A stretch of 27,752 nt of DNA from Halieaceae bacterium UBA6060 (GCA_002428935.1 DIYG01000082.1:1-27752), one strand, 5' to 3'; positions 14,829 to 24,086 are shown, counted from the stretch's first letter. Translations and numbers: made by a program. Notes: a model not told the origin generated them from the sequence alone.

Positions 14829-16739
14829 CTAGCGCGCGGTGGCGTTCAGCAGGGTTTGGAATACTTCGTCGGCCACAGCAATCACCTGCGCCGCCGCCTG
14901 GTAGGCCTGCTGGTAACGCAAGAGATTGGCGGCCTCTTCGTCTAGATTTACACCCTGGGCACTATTGAGCGCGGCCCGCGACTGCTCCAGCAGAGCACCT
15001 TCCGTGTCGGCGGTGCTCCTGGCCTGGCTACCGCGAATAGCCACATCCGCCACCAGAGATGCGTAGGCGTCCTGAAAACTTGTGGTGCCACCAAACAACA
15101 CGGGCGCACGCTGCACGTCTACCAGGGCCAGGGCATTGCGATTGTCACCAGAGCCATCGACGTTATTCTCTATGCGGAAGCTGTCACCGGCCTGGGGCGA
15201 CCCTTCCAGACGGAAGCTAAATCCACCCAAAGTCACCTCGATCCCTGCCGCATCGGTGCTGGGGTCGTACGCTATGGGGCCACCACCGATGCCCGCGACG
15301 TCATACCCGGGAACTCCAACACCCAGGGCGTCGGGATTAAAGGTCAGGGTTACGGGGCCGGCCAAGGGCAGGCCTGCCACATCGCTAACGGTCAGTTCAC
15401 TGAGGCTGGCAGTACCAGCATTTGCCAGGGATTGTTCGCTGCGCAGGGGTGAGGCCGCTGCGATTTGACGAGGATCATCAAGAGCGACGGAGAAAAAGCT
15501 GGCTGCATTACCCGTAGGCGATACTTCAAAACTATCACCCGCCGCCGGCGATCCGGATACAGTGATGGTCACACCGTCAACGCTGAAGCTGGGGCCGCTT
15601 CCCGTTTGACTCGCGTTAGTTCGGGTGTTGGTCAGCGTGTAATCGGTGCCGTCGAAACTTAAGGCATAACTATCGCCCGTGAGTGCTGATACATCATCAA
15701 CAACACCAACAACCTGCCCGGTTCCCGTATTGTCGCGATTGGCGCTCACGGCTGGCTCCAGGGTCGCAAAGAAGTCAGCGCCCAGGTCACCATTGAGGTC
15801 CAGACCTAGATTCTGCTGGTCGTTGAACGCTTCGGAGATACCGATCGCCAACAGGCCCAACTCGCTGCGCGCGGCCTGCAACACCTCGCCGCGAAAGCTC
15901 AGGGTTCCCCCCAACTCGCCGCCCGTGAGAAATCGACCGATGTCCGTTGGCTCCACCAGGCCCGCCACGCCGATATTGATCTCCGTGGGATCGTCGGGAT
16001 TGGTGAACGTGGTCAGTTCCGTGACGTTGTTACCAACGACCAGAGATTGGCCATTGCCAATAAACACGTTCACCGCGCCATCGCTTTGGGTCACGGTGTT
16101 AACACCAACCAGCTCCGATAAGCGATTGAGGACTTGATCGCGGCTGTCGAGCAAGTCGTTCGGCGCGGTTCCCGTGGCATTGGCCAAAACGATCTGGTCG
16201 TTGAGTTCACCGAGGTTTCGCGCCAGGGCGTTGATATCCCGCGCCGCACCTTCGATGCGGATATTGCTCTCCTGAGACAGATCCCGCAGGCGAGCGTCCA
16301 AGTAGGAAAAGCGATCGGCCAGTACTTCACCGCGACCGAGGAGGACTTGCCTCTCGGGTAGGGAGCCGGGGTTGTTCGCCACGTCCTGCATGGCAGAGAA
16401 AAAGTTATCGATGGCCGGAGCGAGGCCTGTATTGGGGTCCGTGAGAATCCCGTCGATGCGGCCCGTCAAATCGGCGAAGGCCTGAGCCGCAGCGGCGTTA
16501 GCCCCGCGGTCGCGAACGTCTCCGGCGAGAAACTCATCGTAGCTCCGGGTAATGCCGGCGATGGTGACCCCAGAACCGATGACACCGGCACCGGTTTGCT
16601 GACCCGGCAGCGCCGCGAATTCCACCCGTTGGCGGCTAAAGCCTTCAGTATTTACGTTGGCGATATTGTTCCCCGTCACGCTGATCGCGCGCTGCAGGGA
16701 AAGCAGTGCCGAGGTGCCGATGTTGAGAACGTTTGCCAT
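14829..16739 (-). CDS. flgK: FlgK, hook-filament junction protein (HAP1)
   Basis: FlgK is the first hook-associated protein and the cap of the finished hook. It is 636 aa with the rod/hook N-terminal motif (ALLSLQRAISVTGNNIANVNTEGFSRQRVEF). The C-terminal coiled coil is standard (GVNLDEEAANLLRYQQAYQAAAQVIAVADEVFQTLLNA). Two internal repeats of the type SPxAGDSFxv (near 400 and 510) mark the beta-rich middle. ACAGGTAT precedes the ATG. It is separated from flgJ by a terminator and has a FliA promoter of its own. Confidence 0.96.
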   Translation of the reverse strand: MANVLNIGTSALLSLQRAISVTGNNIANVNTEGFSRQRVEFAALPGQQTGAGVIGSGVTIAGITRSYDEFLAGDVRDRGANAAAAQAFADLTGRIDGILTDPNTGLAPAIDNFFSAMQDVANNPGSLPERQVLLGRGEVLADRFSYLDARLRDLSQESNIRIEGAARDINALARNLGELNDQIVLANATGTAPNDLLDSRDQVLNRLSELVGVNTVTQSDGAVNVFIGNGQSLVVGNNVTELTTFTNPDDPTEINIGVAGLVEPTDIGRFLTGGELGGTLSFRGEVLQAARSELGLLAIGISEAFNDQQNLGLDLNGDLGADFFATLEPAVSANRDNTGTGQVVGVVDDVSALTGDSYALSFDGTDYTLTNTRTNASQTGSGPSFSVDGVTITVSGSPAAGDSFEVSPTGNAASFFSVALDDPRQIAAASPLRSEQSLANAGTASLSELTVSDVAGLPLAGPVTLTFNPDALGVGVPGYDVAGIGGGPIAYDPSTDAAGIEVTLGGFSFRLEGSPQAGDSFRIENNVDGSGDNRNALALVDVQRAPVLFGGTTSFQDAYASLVADVAIRGSQARSTADTEGALLEQSRAALNSAQGVNLDEEAANLLRYQQAYQAAAQVIAVADEVFQTLLNATAR

Positions 16740-16768
16740 ATACCTGTCTGTTTTTCTGGGACTGAGTC

Positions 16769-16800
16769 AAAAATCCCGCCCAGCATTTCGCTGGCCGGGA
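16769..16800 (-). terminator. Intrinsic terminator after flgJ
   Basis: On the minus strand TCCCGGCCAGC and GCTGGGCGGGA pair over 11 positions with one mismatch around a GAAAT loop, and TTTTT follows directly. It closes the flgFGHIJ transcript. It also lies downstream of the flgK FliA promoter, so it would sit in the flgKL leader. Confidence 0.85.
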
Positions 16801-16807
16801 GCCTGAC

Positions 16808-17746
16808 CTAGTCGGTTAGCGGCCGAAAGGCCGAATCCTTTAGCGCCAATTCCGTACGACCAGTATCAATCCGAGAGCGAACGTCGAGCACTTTGTCGGC
16901 ATAGCGTGGATCCGTGGCATACCCTGCGGCCTGCAACTCCCGAAGGTAGGCCTCACCATCCCCTGCCTGAGCCAGGGCTTCGCTGTACCGAGGGCTGCTC
17001 TGGAGAAACTCAACGTAATCGGCAAAGGAGTCAGCCATGGTTTCGTAGGCGCGAAAACTCGATTGCTCCCGCACGGCCACGCCGTCGCGGTACTCAAGGA
17101 CACCTCGCTGGACCGTTGGCCCCACCCAATCGCCTCCATCTTTGATGTTGAATAGGTTGTTGCTGGAGCCCTGCTGCCCCTGCAGGACATGCTGCCCCCA
17201 GCCGGTCTCAAGGGCCGCCTGGGCCAATAAGACTTCGGGTTCCACACCCAAACGCCGCCCCGCTTCTTCGGCGAGGGGGCGAAGGTGCTCAACAAAGTTC
17301 TCGGGATTGAGCTCCGTAACTTCCCCGTCGATTTCTTGCTCAAAGACGGCGGTACGGAACTCCCCCGCGGAACCCACGTCCACCGCTTGCAACGAGGGCA
17401 TCCGGCGCGACGGCAGGTCATTGAAATTCGGTGTTTCATCGCCGGGGCGCAGACTCCCCGCCACATCCAACTGGCGGTAGATCACCTCGGATAGACCAAT
17501 ACCCCCCTGGGTCGAAAGCTCCAGGGAAAGCTGCTGGTCATACATCTGTTGGTAGCCCTCCATCTGGTGGCTGTCGAACAAACCACCCTCTGGAGTCGCA
17601 TCGCGCATGGACTGCAACATCATCTGCACAAAGAGAGATTCAAATTGACCGGCAACCTCGCGCAGATTCCCTTCGCTGTTCTGCGCCCCATCGGCGCGCA
17701 AGCTGGCCAGCGCCGAGAAGTCGTAGTAGCCCGCAGCAGCCTGCAT
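16808..17746 (-). CDS. flgJ: FlgJ, rod cap with peptidoglycan hydrolase domain
   Basis: This is a bifunctional 312 aa protein. The N-terminal rod-capping part (about 1-95) contains QFESLFVQMMLQSMRDATPEGGLFDSHQMEGYQQMYDQQL. The C-terminal glucosaminidase/muramidase domain (about 145-300) opens a path through peptidoglycan for the rod. It carries the catalytic Glu E180 in LLAQAALETGWGQ and NLFNIKDGGDW further on. The length is typical for proteobacterial two-domain FlgJ. It lies 4 nt after flgI and closes the operon before a strong terminator. Its last codons contain the FliA promoter of flgKL. Confidence 0.96.
   Translation of the reverse strand: MQAAAGYYDFSALASLRADGAQNSEGNLREVAGQFESLFVQMMLQSMRDATPEGGLFDSHQMEGYQQMYDQQLSLELSTQGGIGLSEVIYRQLDVAGSLRPGDETPNFNDLPSRRMPSLQAVDVGSAGEFRTAVFEQEIDGEVTELNPENFVEHLRPLAEEAGRRLGVEPEVLLAQAALETGWGQHVLQGQQGSSNNLFNIKDGGDWVGPTVQRGVLEYRDGVAVREQSSFRAYETMADSFADYVEFLQSSPRYSEALAQAGDGEAYLRELQAAGYATDPRYADKVLDVRSRIDTGRTELALKDSAFRPLTD
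16816..16842 (-). promoter_or_regulatory. FliA (sigma-28) promoter of flgKL
   Basis: The minus strand within the 3' end of flgJ reads TAAA, exactly 15 nt, GCCGCTAA: 7 of 8 to the -10 consensus GCCGATAA with an exact -35. The -10 is identical to that of flgM. The expected start (about 16809) is 9 nt before the flgJ terminator hairpin. Confidence 0.72.
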
Positions 17747-17750
17747 GACC

Positions 17751-18887
17751 TTAGATCACCACCAATTGGGCTCGAAGGGCGCCGGCCTGCTGTAGCGCTT
17801 CAAGAATGGCGATAAGGTCCCCGGGAGCCGCCCCAACGTTGTTTACCGCCGTCACCAACTGCTGCAGGGTCACACCGGGATCGATAAGGAACATGCGGGC
17901 GTTTTCCTCGCCGATGTCGACTTCAGACTCCGGCGTTACGGCAGTCCGGCCGGTTCGTGCGAAGGGCCCAGGCTGACTCACGTTGATGCTTTCGGAAACC
18001 GTTACGGTGAGATTGCCATGGGCCACCGCGGCCGTTTCCAAGCGAACCTCGGCGCCGATAACGATCGTGCCGCTGCGACTGTTAACGACAACTTTCGCGG
18101 CTGATGCGGCAGGATCGACCTGGAGGTTTTCCAACACCGAGACGAACGCTACTTTGCCCGCCGGGTCCGCTGGCGCTCGCACTTCGATAGACACCGCATC
18201 CAGGGGCCGAGCCATCTCCTCACCCAGGCTGTCGTTGATGCTCATCGCCACTCGTTGAGCAGTGGTAAAGTCCGGCGCATTCAAGTTCATGACCATCACC
18301 GGATCCGTACCGAAGGGACTGGGCACCCCCCGCTCTACCGTGCCACCGTTGGGTATGCGACCCGCCGCGCGAGCGTTCACAGACACGCTAGAACCATCCG
18401 CGCCCTCGGCACCAAAGCCGCTGACAATCAGCGAACCCTGCGCCACGGCGTAGACCTCGCCATCGGGCCCCCGAAGCTCCGTCATGAGCAGGGAGCCACC
18501 GCGCAGGGAATCCGCGTTACCCAGAGACGACACGGTGACATCCAGGGTTTGACCGGGCTTGGCAAATGGGGGCAGCTCCGCGTGAACGGAAACCGCCGCA
18601 ATATTCGTGAGCTGGGGGTTTACGCCAACGGGCAGGTTCAAACCCATCTGGGTAAGAAAGTTACGCAAACTCTGGGTGGTGAAAGGGGCCTGGATTACCT
18701 GGTCCCCGGTACCGTCCAGGCCTACCACGAGCCCGTAACCCACCAATTGGTTGGTTCGTACGCCGGCAATACTAGCGATATCTTTGATGCGCTCTGCCCT
18801 GGCGACGGATGAAAGACACAGCGTAAGCATCACCACCAGAGCCATTACGGTCCAGAGTGCTCGGTGATGCATGATCGAGATAGTCAT
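17751..18887 (-). CDS. flgI: FlgI, periplasmic P-ring protein
   Basis: FlgI forms the P ring around the rod in peptidoglycan. The ATG at 18887 is chosen because AAGGTGA lies 6 nt upstream; an in-frame GTG at 18896 overlaps that site. The 378 aa product begins with a Sec signal peptide (hydrophobic ALWTVMALVVMLTLCLSSV, cleavage after ARA) followed by the family start ERIKDIASIAGVRTNQLVGYGLVVGLDGTGDQ. The C-terminal part is conserved (SEVDIGEENARMFLIDPGVTLQQLVTAVNNVGAAPGDLIAILEALQQAGALRAQLVVI). It sits between flgH and flgJ with almost no spacing. Confidence 0.97.
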   Translation of the reverse strand: MTISIMHHRALWTVMALVVMLTLCLSSVARAERIKDIASIAGVRTNQLVGYGLVVGLDGTGDQVIQAPFTTQSLRNFLTQMGLNLPVGVNPQLTNIAAVSVHAELPPFAKPGQTLDVTVSSLGNADSLRGGSLLMTELRGPDGEVYAVAQGSLIVSGFGAEGADGSSVSVNARAAGRIPNGGTVERGVPSPFGTDPVMVMNLNAPDFTTAQRVAMSINDSLGEEMARPLDAVSIEVRAPADPAGKVAFVSVLENLQVDPAASAAKVVVNSRSGTIVIGAEVRLETAAVAHGNLTVTVSESINVSQPGPFARTGRTAVTPESEVDIGEENARMFLIDPGVTLQQLVTAVNNVGAAPGDLIAILEALQQAGALRAQLVVI

Positions 18888-18897
18888 GGTGTTCACC

Positions 18898-19602
18898 TTA
18901 AAACGGCATCAGAGGGCTCATGAAGAAGCGCGTCAGCCACCCAGGGCTATTGGCTTCATCGAGGACGCCCGTACCGCCATAGGAAATGCGCGCATCAGCG
19001 ATAAGCGTTGAAGGAATAGTATTGGTGGGGCTCACATCCTCGGGACGGATAATGCCGCGCAAGCGAATGTACTCATCACCCTGGTTGATCTGAATCCACT
19101 TCTCACCCTGCACCACGAGGTTGCCGTTGGGCAGCACCCGGGATACCTGGACCGCAATCGACCCCTGAAGGCTGTTGCTCTGGTTGCTGCTCGCCTCACC
19201 TTCAAAGGAGCTGGCCGAATCCAGATCGACGCCGAGATTGTAGTCGCCGTTGATGGTCACCGGCTGACCAAAAATTATCGGGTCGGTGATGCTCACATCA
19301 TTGGTTTTATCGAGTTCCGTATCCGCGCTCTTGGCCGCCGAGGTACTCTCCACCAGGACGACGGAGACAATGTCACCAATCTCGTGGGCGCGCACGTCAG
19401 TGAACAGCGACAGGCTGCGCATCTTGCCGGGATAGAGACTGCCCGTGGCCGGAGACGACGACAGGGTCACTTCCGGGTACTCAATGGGCTCGATGGCGAC
19501 GTAGTCCGGGTGCCCCTTGTCTTCTATCCCCGCGCAGGCCGTGAGCAGTGTCAGCGTCACCGCACCCAGGGACTTCAAACTTCTTGTTGTGAGTTCGCGC
19601 AT
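18898..19602 (-). CDS. flgH: FlgH, outer-membrane L-ring lipoprotein
   Basis: FlgH forms the L ring in the outer membrane. The 234 aa product has a lipoprotein signal peptide with lipobox LTAC, acylated Cys at residue 23. The mature protein shows the family blocks SLFTDVRAHEIGDIVSVVLVESTSAAKSADTELDKTN, NSLQGSIAVQVSRVLPNGNLVVQGEKWIQINQGDEYIRLRGIIRPEDVSPTNTIPS and the closing ARISYGGTGVLDEANSPGWLTRFFMSPLMPF. AGGTGA precedes the ATG. It lies 8 nt after flgG. Confidence 0.97.
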   Translation of the reverse strand: MRELTTRSLKSLGAVTLTLLTACAGIEDKGHPDYVAIEPIEYPEVTLSSSPATGSLYPGKMRSLSLFTDVRAHEIGDIVSVVLVESTSAAKSADTELDKTNDVSITDPIIFGQPVTINGDYNLGVDLDSASSFEGEASSNQSNSLQGSIAVQVSRVLPNGNLVVQGEKWIQINQGDEYIRLRGIIRPEDVSPTNTIPSTLIADARISYGGTGVLDEANSPGWLTRFFMSPLMPF

Positions 19603-19610
19603 CAGATCAC

Positions 19611-20396
19611 CTAGAGGTTGTTAGACACGTATTGCAGCATCTGATCCGAGGTGGCGATGGCGCGGGAATTCATCTCGTAGGCTCGCTGGGTTTCAATCAT
19701 ATTCACCAGCTCCTCGACAACGTTGACGTTGGAGCTTTCCACATAGCCCTGGGCGAGAATGCCCAGGCCGTTCAAACCTGGGTTCCCCGGCTGTGGAGCA
19801 CCGCTGGCGCCCGACTCCAGATACAGGTTTTCGCCGCGAGCCTGAAGACCGGTGGGGTTGATGAAATCCGAGAGCTGAATGGTGCCCACCTGGGTGACCT
19901 GCGCAGCGCCGGGCTGGCGAACAGACACCGTGCCGTCTGGAGCAATGCTCACGGAGAGCGCATCCTGGGGAATATTGATCGGCGGCTGCAACTGATAGCC
20001 CGCTGAAGTCACCATGATGCCCTGGTCGTTGATCTGGAACGATCCGTCCCGGGTGAAACCCTGCGTGCCATCGGGCAGGAGAATCTCGAAGAAACCGCGA
20101 CCGGATATCGCTACATCCAGTTGATTGTCCGTCTGGGTTAGATTGCCCTGGGTGAACAAACGCTCCGTGGCCACCACCCGAGCCCCCGTACCCACCTGCA
20201 GACCCGAAGGCAGCAGCGTGTCTTGGGAAGACTGGGCACCCACCTGGCGAACATTCTGATAGATCAGGTCTTCGAAGATCGCCCGACCGCGTTTGAACCC
20301 TGTGGTACCAGAGTTTGCCAGGTTGTTGGCGATCACCGACATCTTGGTTTGCTGGGCGTCAAGACCGGTCTTGGAAATCCATAGGGCCTGGTTCAT
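19611..20396 (-). CDS. flgG: FlgG, distal rod protein
   Basis: FlgG forms the distal rod. The 261 aa length is standard. It begins MNQALWISKTGLDAQQTKMSVIANNLANSGTTGFKRGRAIFEDLIYQNVRQVG. Further motifs are LDVAISGRGFFEILLPDGTQGFTRDGSFQIN and the C-terminal VEELVNMIETQRAYEMNSRAIATSDQMLQYVSNNL. AAGGAG lies 7 nt before the ATG. It follows flgF by 10 nt. Confidence 0.98.
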   Translation of the reverse strand: MNQALWISKTGLDAQQTKMSVIANNLANSGTTGFKRGRAIFEDLIYQNVRQVGAQSSQDTLLPSGLQVGTGARVVATERLFTQGNLTQTDNQLDVAISGRGFFEILLPDGTQGFTRDGSFQINDQGIMVTSAGYQLQPPINIPQDALSVSIAPDGTVSVRQPGAAQVTQVGTIQLSDFINPTGLQARGENLYLESGASGAPQPGNPGLNGLGILAQGYVESSNVNVVEELVNMIETQRAYEMNSRAIATSDQMLQYVSNNL

Positions 20397-20406
20397 GGCG
20401 AACTCC

Positions 20407-21147
20407 TTACTGTAACTGCATGAGGGTGGCGGACGAGGTATCGATTTCCTCCCCCACCGTCACCATCTTCATAAATTGCTCAAACTCCCGAGACAGCTCA
20501 ATCATGCGCACCATGGCGGACACGGTGTTCACATTGCTGGTCTCCAGAGCGCCGGTAGTTATCCGCACCGCACCATCGGCCACCGAGGGCAGACCATCGT
20601 TGGCGACCACCACCCCACGCTCGTTTTTGTCGAGCTCTTCGATGGGCGGATTGACGAGTTTGATGCGATCGAGAATGGCTACCGTGTTGGGTTGCTCACC
20701 CAGGGGCACGATGGAGATCGTGCCGTCGTTGGCGATACTCATGGAGCTAAAGGGTGGCAAGGCGATGGGACCATCGTTGCCCAGAATCGCTTCCCCCGCC
20801 CCATTGACCAGCTGACCAAACTCATCAATGCGCAAATCGCCGCGGCGCGTCAGCCCTTCGCCACCACCTTCATCCTGAACGGCAATCCACCCGGCGCCAT
20901 TGATGGCGATATCCAAATCACGCCCCGTTTGCTGCAGGGGCCCTACACTAAAATCCGTGCCGATATCGCCGACGCGCTTGTAGGCCCGAGTCTCTTGACC
21001 GGCACCGCGGAGATACAGGCTCTCCGCCTGCACCATGTCGGCCTTGAAGCCGATGGTGGGTGCATTGGCGAGGTTGTGCGCGTTGATGGCCTGCTGGAGC
21101 ATGGACTCCTTGGCGCCCGCGGCGGCTACGTGAATGAATCCGTCCAT
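20407..21147 (-). CDS. flgF: FlgF, proximal rod protein
   Basis: FlgF is a proximal rod component. The 246 aa product shows the N-terminal rod motif (AAGAKESMLQQAINAHNLANAPTIGFKADM), the central LDIAINGAGWIAVQDEGGGEGLTRRGDLRIDEFG and the C-terminal TVSAMVRMIELSREFEQFMKMV typical of FlgF rather than FlgG. It follows flgE by 37 nt. No separate promoter was recognised there, so flgB to flgJ may be one transcript. Confidence 0.97.
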   Translation of the reverse strand: MDGFIHVAAAGAKESMLQQAINAHNLANAPTIGFKADMVQAESLYLRGAGQETRAYKRVGDIGTDFSVGPLQQTGRDLDIAINGAGWIAVQDEGGGEGLTRRGDLRIDEFGQLVNGAGEAILGNDGPIALPPFSSMSIANDGTISIVPLGEQPNTVAILDRIKLVNPPIEELDKNERGVVVANDGLPSVADGAVRITTGALETSNVNTVSAMVRMIELSREFEQFMKMVTVGEEIDTSSATLMQLQ

Positions 21148-21184
21148 AACGACTTTGTTCCCTGGCTTCCTAGCTCAAGAGGCC

Positions 21185-22459
21185 CTAGCGGAGGTTGATT
21201 ACGGTCTGGGTGACCGCATCCGCTGCCTGAATTACCTGGGCATTGGCCTGGAAGTTACGCTGGGCTTCAATCAAGTTCACCAGCTGCTCGGTGATTTCCA
21301 CATTGGAATCTTCAAGGGCCGCGGACTGAACCACACCGAGACCCGCAGTTCCGGGCTCCGCCACGTTGGGCGAACCCGAGGAGAAGGTCTCTACCCAGTT
21401 CGTATCACCCACGGGCTGGAGGCCGTTCTGGTTGTTAAAGCTGGCTAGCGCGATCTGGCCCAGGGCCCGGGATTCACCGTTCGTGTAGCGCGCAAAGGTC
21501 ACGCCCGTCTCGTCGATCTCCACACCGCGAAGCTGACCGGCGGCAAAACCGTCCTGAATAATGCTCGACACGGCAAAGGGCGTACCAAACTGCGTCGTGG
21601 AAGCCAGGTCTACGGTGAAGTCCTGCACCGCAGCGCCATTGGGGACGCCGGTTTCGTCTACGGGTGTCCACCCCGCCAAAGCAATGGAGGTAGCCGAGGC
21701 GGGATCAAACTGACCATTGGAGGTAAATTCCAGGGTCTGGGGTGCGCCGCCATTCTGACTTTGCCCATCGATGAGGGAATACACTTCCCAGGTATTCGGT
21801 GTTGCCGTCTTCACGTAGTACAGGCTGAGGACATGGGGATTACCGAGGCTGTCGTAGACCGTGGTGGAAGTCGTGGCATTGAAATCGATGGGGTTCGGTG
21901 CCGTAGATGGCGAGGCGAATACGTCGTAGGGTCCATTGGTCGCAAAGCCCGTGCCGGGAGACACATCCCGAGAATCGAGGTTAGTCGTGTAGGTGACGTT
22001 CGCTGTTTCATTGGGATCCAGCAGCGAGGTATCGATGCGGATATCGCCCAACTGGCCGGTCACATCACCGCCGGCGTCGACCTGGAAAGCCTGCAAACGT
22101 AAACCCTGGTTGGAAACAATGAAGCCCTCGCGGTCCACCTGGAATGCGCCTGCTCGGGTGTACTCCAGGGCTCCGTCACGGCTTAACTGAAAGAATCCAC
22201 CGCCATTAATGGCCAGGTCCAACGAGTTGTTGGTGAAGTTGATATTGCCCTGACCAAACTCCTGGGTAACCCCTGCCAGGGTGACCCCAAGTCCGATGGC
22301 ATTACCACCGGCACCGAGAAGACTGGTCGCATACACATCGGCGAATTCCGCACGGGAGGTTTTAAAACCCGTGGTGGAGGCGTTGGCGATGTTATTACTG
22401 ATGACCCCGAGATCGGAGTTCGCCGCGTTGATACCGGAGATGGCGGTACTGAAGGTCAT
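21185..22459 (-). CDS. flgE: FlgE, hook protein
   Basis: FlgE is the hook subunit. The 424 aa product starts MTFSTAISGINAANSDLGVISNNIANASTTGFKTSRAEFADVYA. The FlgE D2-type region follows (VYDSLGNPHVLSLYYVKTATPNTWEVYSLIDGQ), and the C-terminal coiled coil is NVEITEQLVNLIEAQRNFQANAQVIQAADAVTQTVINLR. GGGAG precedes the ATG. It follows flgD by 46 nt and belongs to flgBCDE. Confidence 0.97.
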   Translation of the reverse strand: MTFSTAISGINAANSDLGVISNNIANASTTGFKTSRAEFADVYATSLLGAGGNAIGLGVTLAGVTQEFGQGNINFTNNSLDLAINGGGFFQLSRDGALEYTRAGAFQVDREGFIVSNQGLRLQAFQVDAGGDVTGQLGDIRIDTSLLDPNETANVTYTTNLDSRDVSPGTGFATNGPYDVFASPSTAPNPIDFNATTSTTVYDSLGNPHVLSLYYVKTATPNTWEVYSLIDGQSQNGGAPQTLEFTSNGQFDPASATSIALAGWTPVDETGVPNGAAVQDFTVDLASTTQFGTPFAVSSIIQDGFAAGQLRGVEIDETGVTFARYTNGESRALGQIALASFNNQNGLQPVGDTNWVETFSSGSPNVAEPGTAGLGVVQSAALEDSNVEITEQLVNLIEAQRNFQANAQVIQAADAVTQTVINLR

Positions 22460-22505
22460 GGTCTTACTCCCGAGCTAGCTGTGCTCACTGATCAAATTTA
22501 TTCGC

Positions 22506-23198
22506 TTAAAGGAACTGGCGGATGCCGCTTACGGGCACGGACTGCCCATCGCTAAGATTCAACGTGGCCTCACCGGTTGTACTGTTGATGGCAACGGACA
22601 CCACCTCCTGGTGGGCGTACACGGGCAGCGCCGTACTGGAACCGTTCACCTGGGTCTCGGCGGAAATGCGATAGCTGCCCTCAGGCAGGGGGTTGCCATC
22701 CAAGTCCAAACCGTCCCACTGGATCTGCAATTCCCCACCGACACCGGGGGGTAAGGGCGCGGTGTAGACCAGGCGCCCGGTGAGGTCCTGGACATAAAGA
22801 GCCCCACCGGTAGTGCTGCCCTGGAAATCCACGGTGGCAGTCAAGGACAAGGTGTCAGCTTCACCCTCAACGGCGCGCAGTTGGCCCAGGTTGCTCTCTG
22901 TGGCCACGCTGCTACCGACCAGGGAAGCGGCCTGCCAGCCCTGGCTGCTATTGAGGGAAGCGGCCAGGTCCGCGAAACCTTCGTTTAGTTCCTGAACTCC
23001 CGTGACCGTGCCGAACTGCGCAAGCTGCGCTACAAACTCTGAGTTATCGATGGGCTTGGTGGGATCCTGGTTCTCGAGTTGCGCAACCATCAATTGCAGG
23101 AATTCATCGGAACCCAGATCCTCCACGGAGTTTGTCGCTCGCGCAGTCTCTTCGGTTCGCGATGGAAAAAGCTCGTTAAGGGTGGCAAGACTAGTCAT
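22506..23198 (-). CDS. flgD: FlgD, hook cap / hook assembly protein
   Basis: FlgD is the scaffold for hook polymerisation and is lost from the finished hook. The 230 aa product has the conserved N-terminal segment LGSDEFLQLMVAQLENQDPTKPIDNSEFVAQLAQFGTVTGVQELN. FlgD Tudor-like and Ig-like domains follow (QIQWDGLDLDGNPLPEGSYRISAETQVNG). A GGAGAT lies about 10 nt before the ATG. It is 43 nt after flgC. Confidence 0.96.
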   Translation of the reverse strand: MTSLATLNELFPSRTEETARATNSVEDLGSDEFLQLMVAQLENQDPTKPIDNSEFVAQLAQFGTVTGVQELNEGFADLAASLNSSQGWQAASLVGSSVATESNLGQLRAVEGEADTLSLTATVDFQGSTTGGALYVQDLTGRLVYTAPLPPGVGGELQIQWDGLDLDGNPLPEGSYRISAETQVNGSSTALPVYAHQEVVSVAINSTTGEATLNLSDGQSVPVSGIRQFL

Positions 23199-23241
23199 GG
23201 TCCGTAGATCTCCAAAAGCAAGAGCGCGCGCAACACTAGGC

Positions 23242-23661
23242 TCAGCGTCCCAGGGTCAACGTGCGCAGAATCAACTGCTTGGTGGTGTTCATGGCGTCAA
23301 CGTTGCTCTGGTAAGCACGGGACGCCTCGATCATGTTGGCAATCTCCTCTACGGAGTTCACCGAGGAGCGGTAGATAAACCCCTCTTCATCCGCAAGGGG
23401 GTGTGAGGGGCTGTACTCGCGCCGCGCTGGGAGCTCTGAGAGCACGACATCGCTAACGCGCACACCCGCGCTCACGTCGTCGCCCATACCCATGGCGTCC
23501 TGGTAAACGGTTTCGAACACCGGATACTGAGCGCGATAGAGCGCGTCGGGATCACTGCCCACCGCGTTGGCATTGGCCAAATTGCTCGAGATGGTATTCA
23601 GACGCACGGTCTGGGCCTCGAGAGCGGTGGAAGCGACGTTGATGGCGCTGAACAAGCTCAT
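23242..23661 (-). CDS. flgC: FlgC, proximal rod protein
   Basis: FlgC is a proximal rod subunit. The 139 aa product has the N-terminal motif FSAINVASTALEAQTVRLNTISSNLANANAVGSD and the C-terminal helix SVNSVEEIANMIEASRAYQSNVDAMNTTKQLILRTLTLGR. AAGGATT precedes the ATG by 7 nt. It follows flgB by 11 nt. Confidence 0.97.
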   Translation of the reverse strand: MSLFSAINVASTALEAQTVRLNTISSNLANANAVGSDPDALYRAQYPVFETVYQDAMGMGDDVSAGVRVSDVVLSELPARREYSPSHPLADEEGFIYRSSVNSVEEIANMIEASRAYQSNVDAMNTTKQLILRTLTLGR

Positions 23662-23672
23662 AGGGGCAATCC

Positions 23673-24086
23673 TTACAGCTGACCGCGAATCGCGGTGCGC
23701 AAACCGCGAATTCGACTATCGAGGAAATTCAGGCTGGCTTGGTAACGCACGGCGTTATCCATGAAAGCGGCGTGTTCGCGGTGATTCTCCACGGTATTGC
23801 CATCCATGGAGGGCTGCGATGGAATCCGGTACATAACCTCTGCATCCATCCCCGTCGCCGAACCACCCGCGATGCGGCCGCTGGCGGAGAGATGTCGTGG
23901 ATGGGTTACCAACAAGCCATCATCCCCGTCGCGAACGCTGCGCATTGCCGCCGCAAAATCGATGTCTCGGGCCTTGTAGCCTGGCGTATCCGAGTTAGCG
24001 ATGTTTGCCGAAAGCAATTCCATACGCTTGGCGCGCAGGGCCATAACCTGGGGCGAGATTCCGAGAGCGCTGTCAATGGATGGCAT
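23673..24086 (-). CDS. flgB: FlgB, proximal rod protein
   Basis: FlgB is the first rod subunit. The ATG at 24086 (AGGGAA 9 nt upstream) gives 137 aa beginning MPSIDSALGISPQVMALRAKRMELLSANIANSDTPGYKARDIDF, the standard FlgB start. A longer frame from a TTG at 24137 would run through the probable promoter and is rejected. The C-terminus is also standard (MDGNTVENHREHAAFMDNAVRYQASLNFLDSRIRGLRTAI). It heads the flgBCDE... operon, divergent from flgA. Confidence 0.97.
   Translation of the reverse strand: MPSIDSALGISPQVMALRAKRMELLSANIANSDTPGYKARDIDFAAAMRSVRDGDDGLLVTHPRHLSASGRIAGGSATGMDAEVMYRIPSQPSMDGNTVENHREHAAFMDNAVRYQASLNFLDSRIRGLRTAIRGQL

Noticed and set aside
16766..16779. GTCAAAAATCCCGC as a FleQ box
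   Set aside because: It is the T-tract and first arm of the flgJ terminator and lacks the TTGAC half. It shows that the half-motif can occur by chance.
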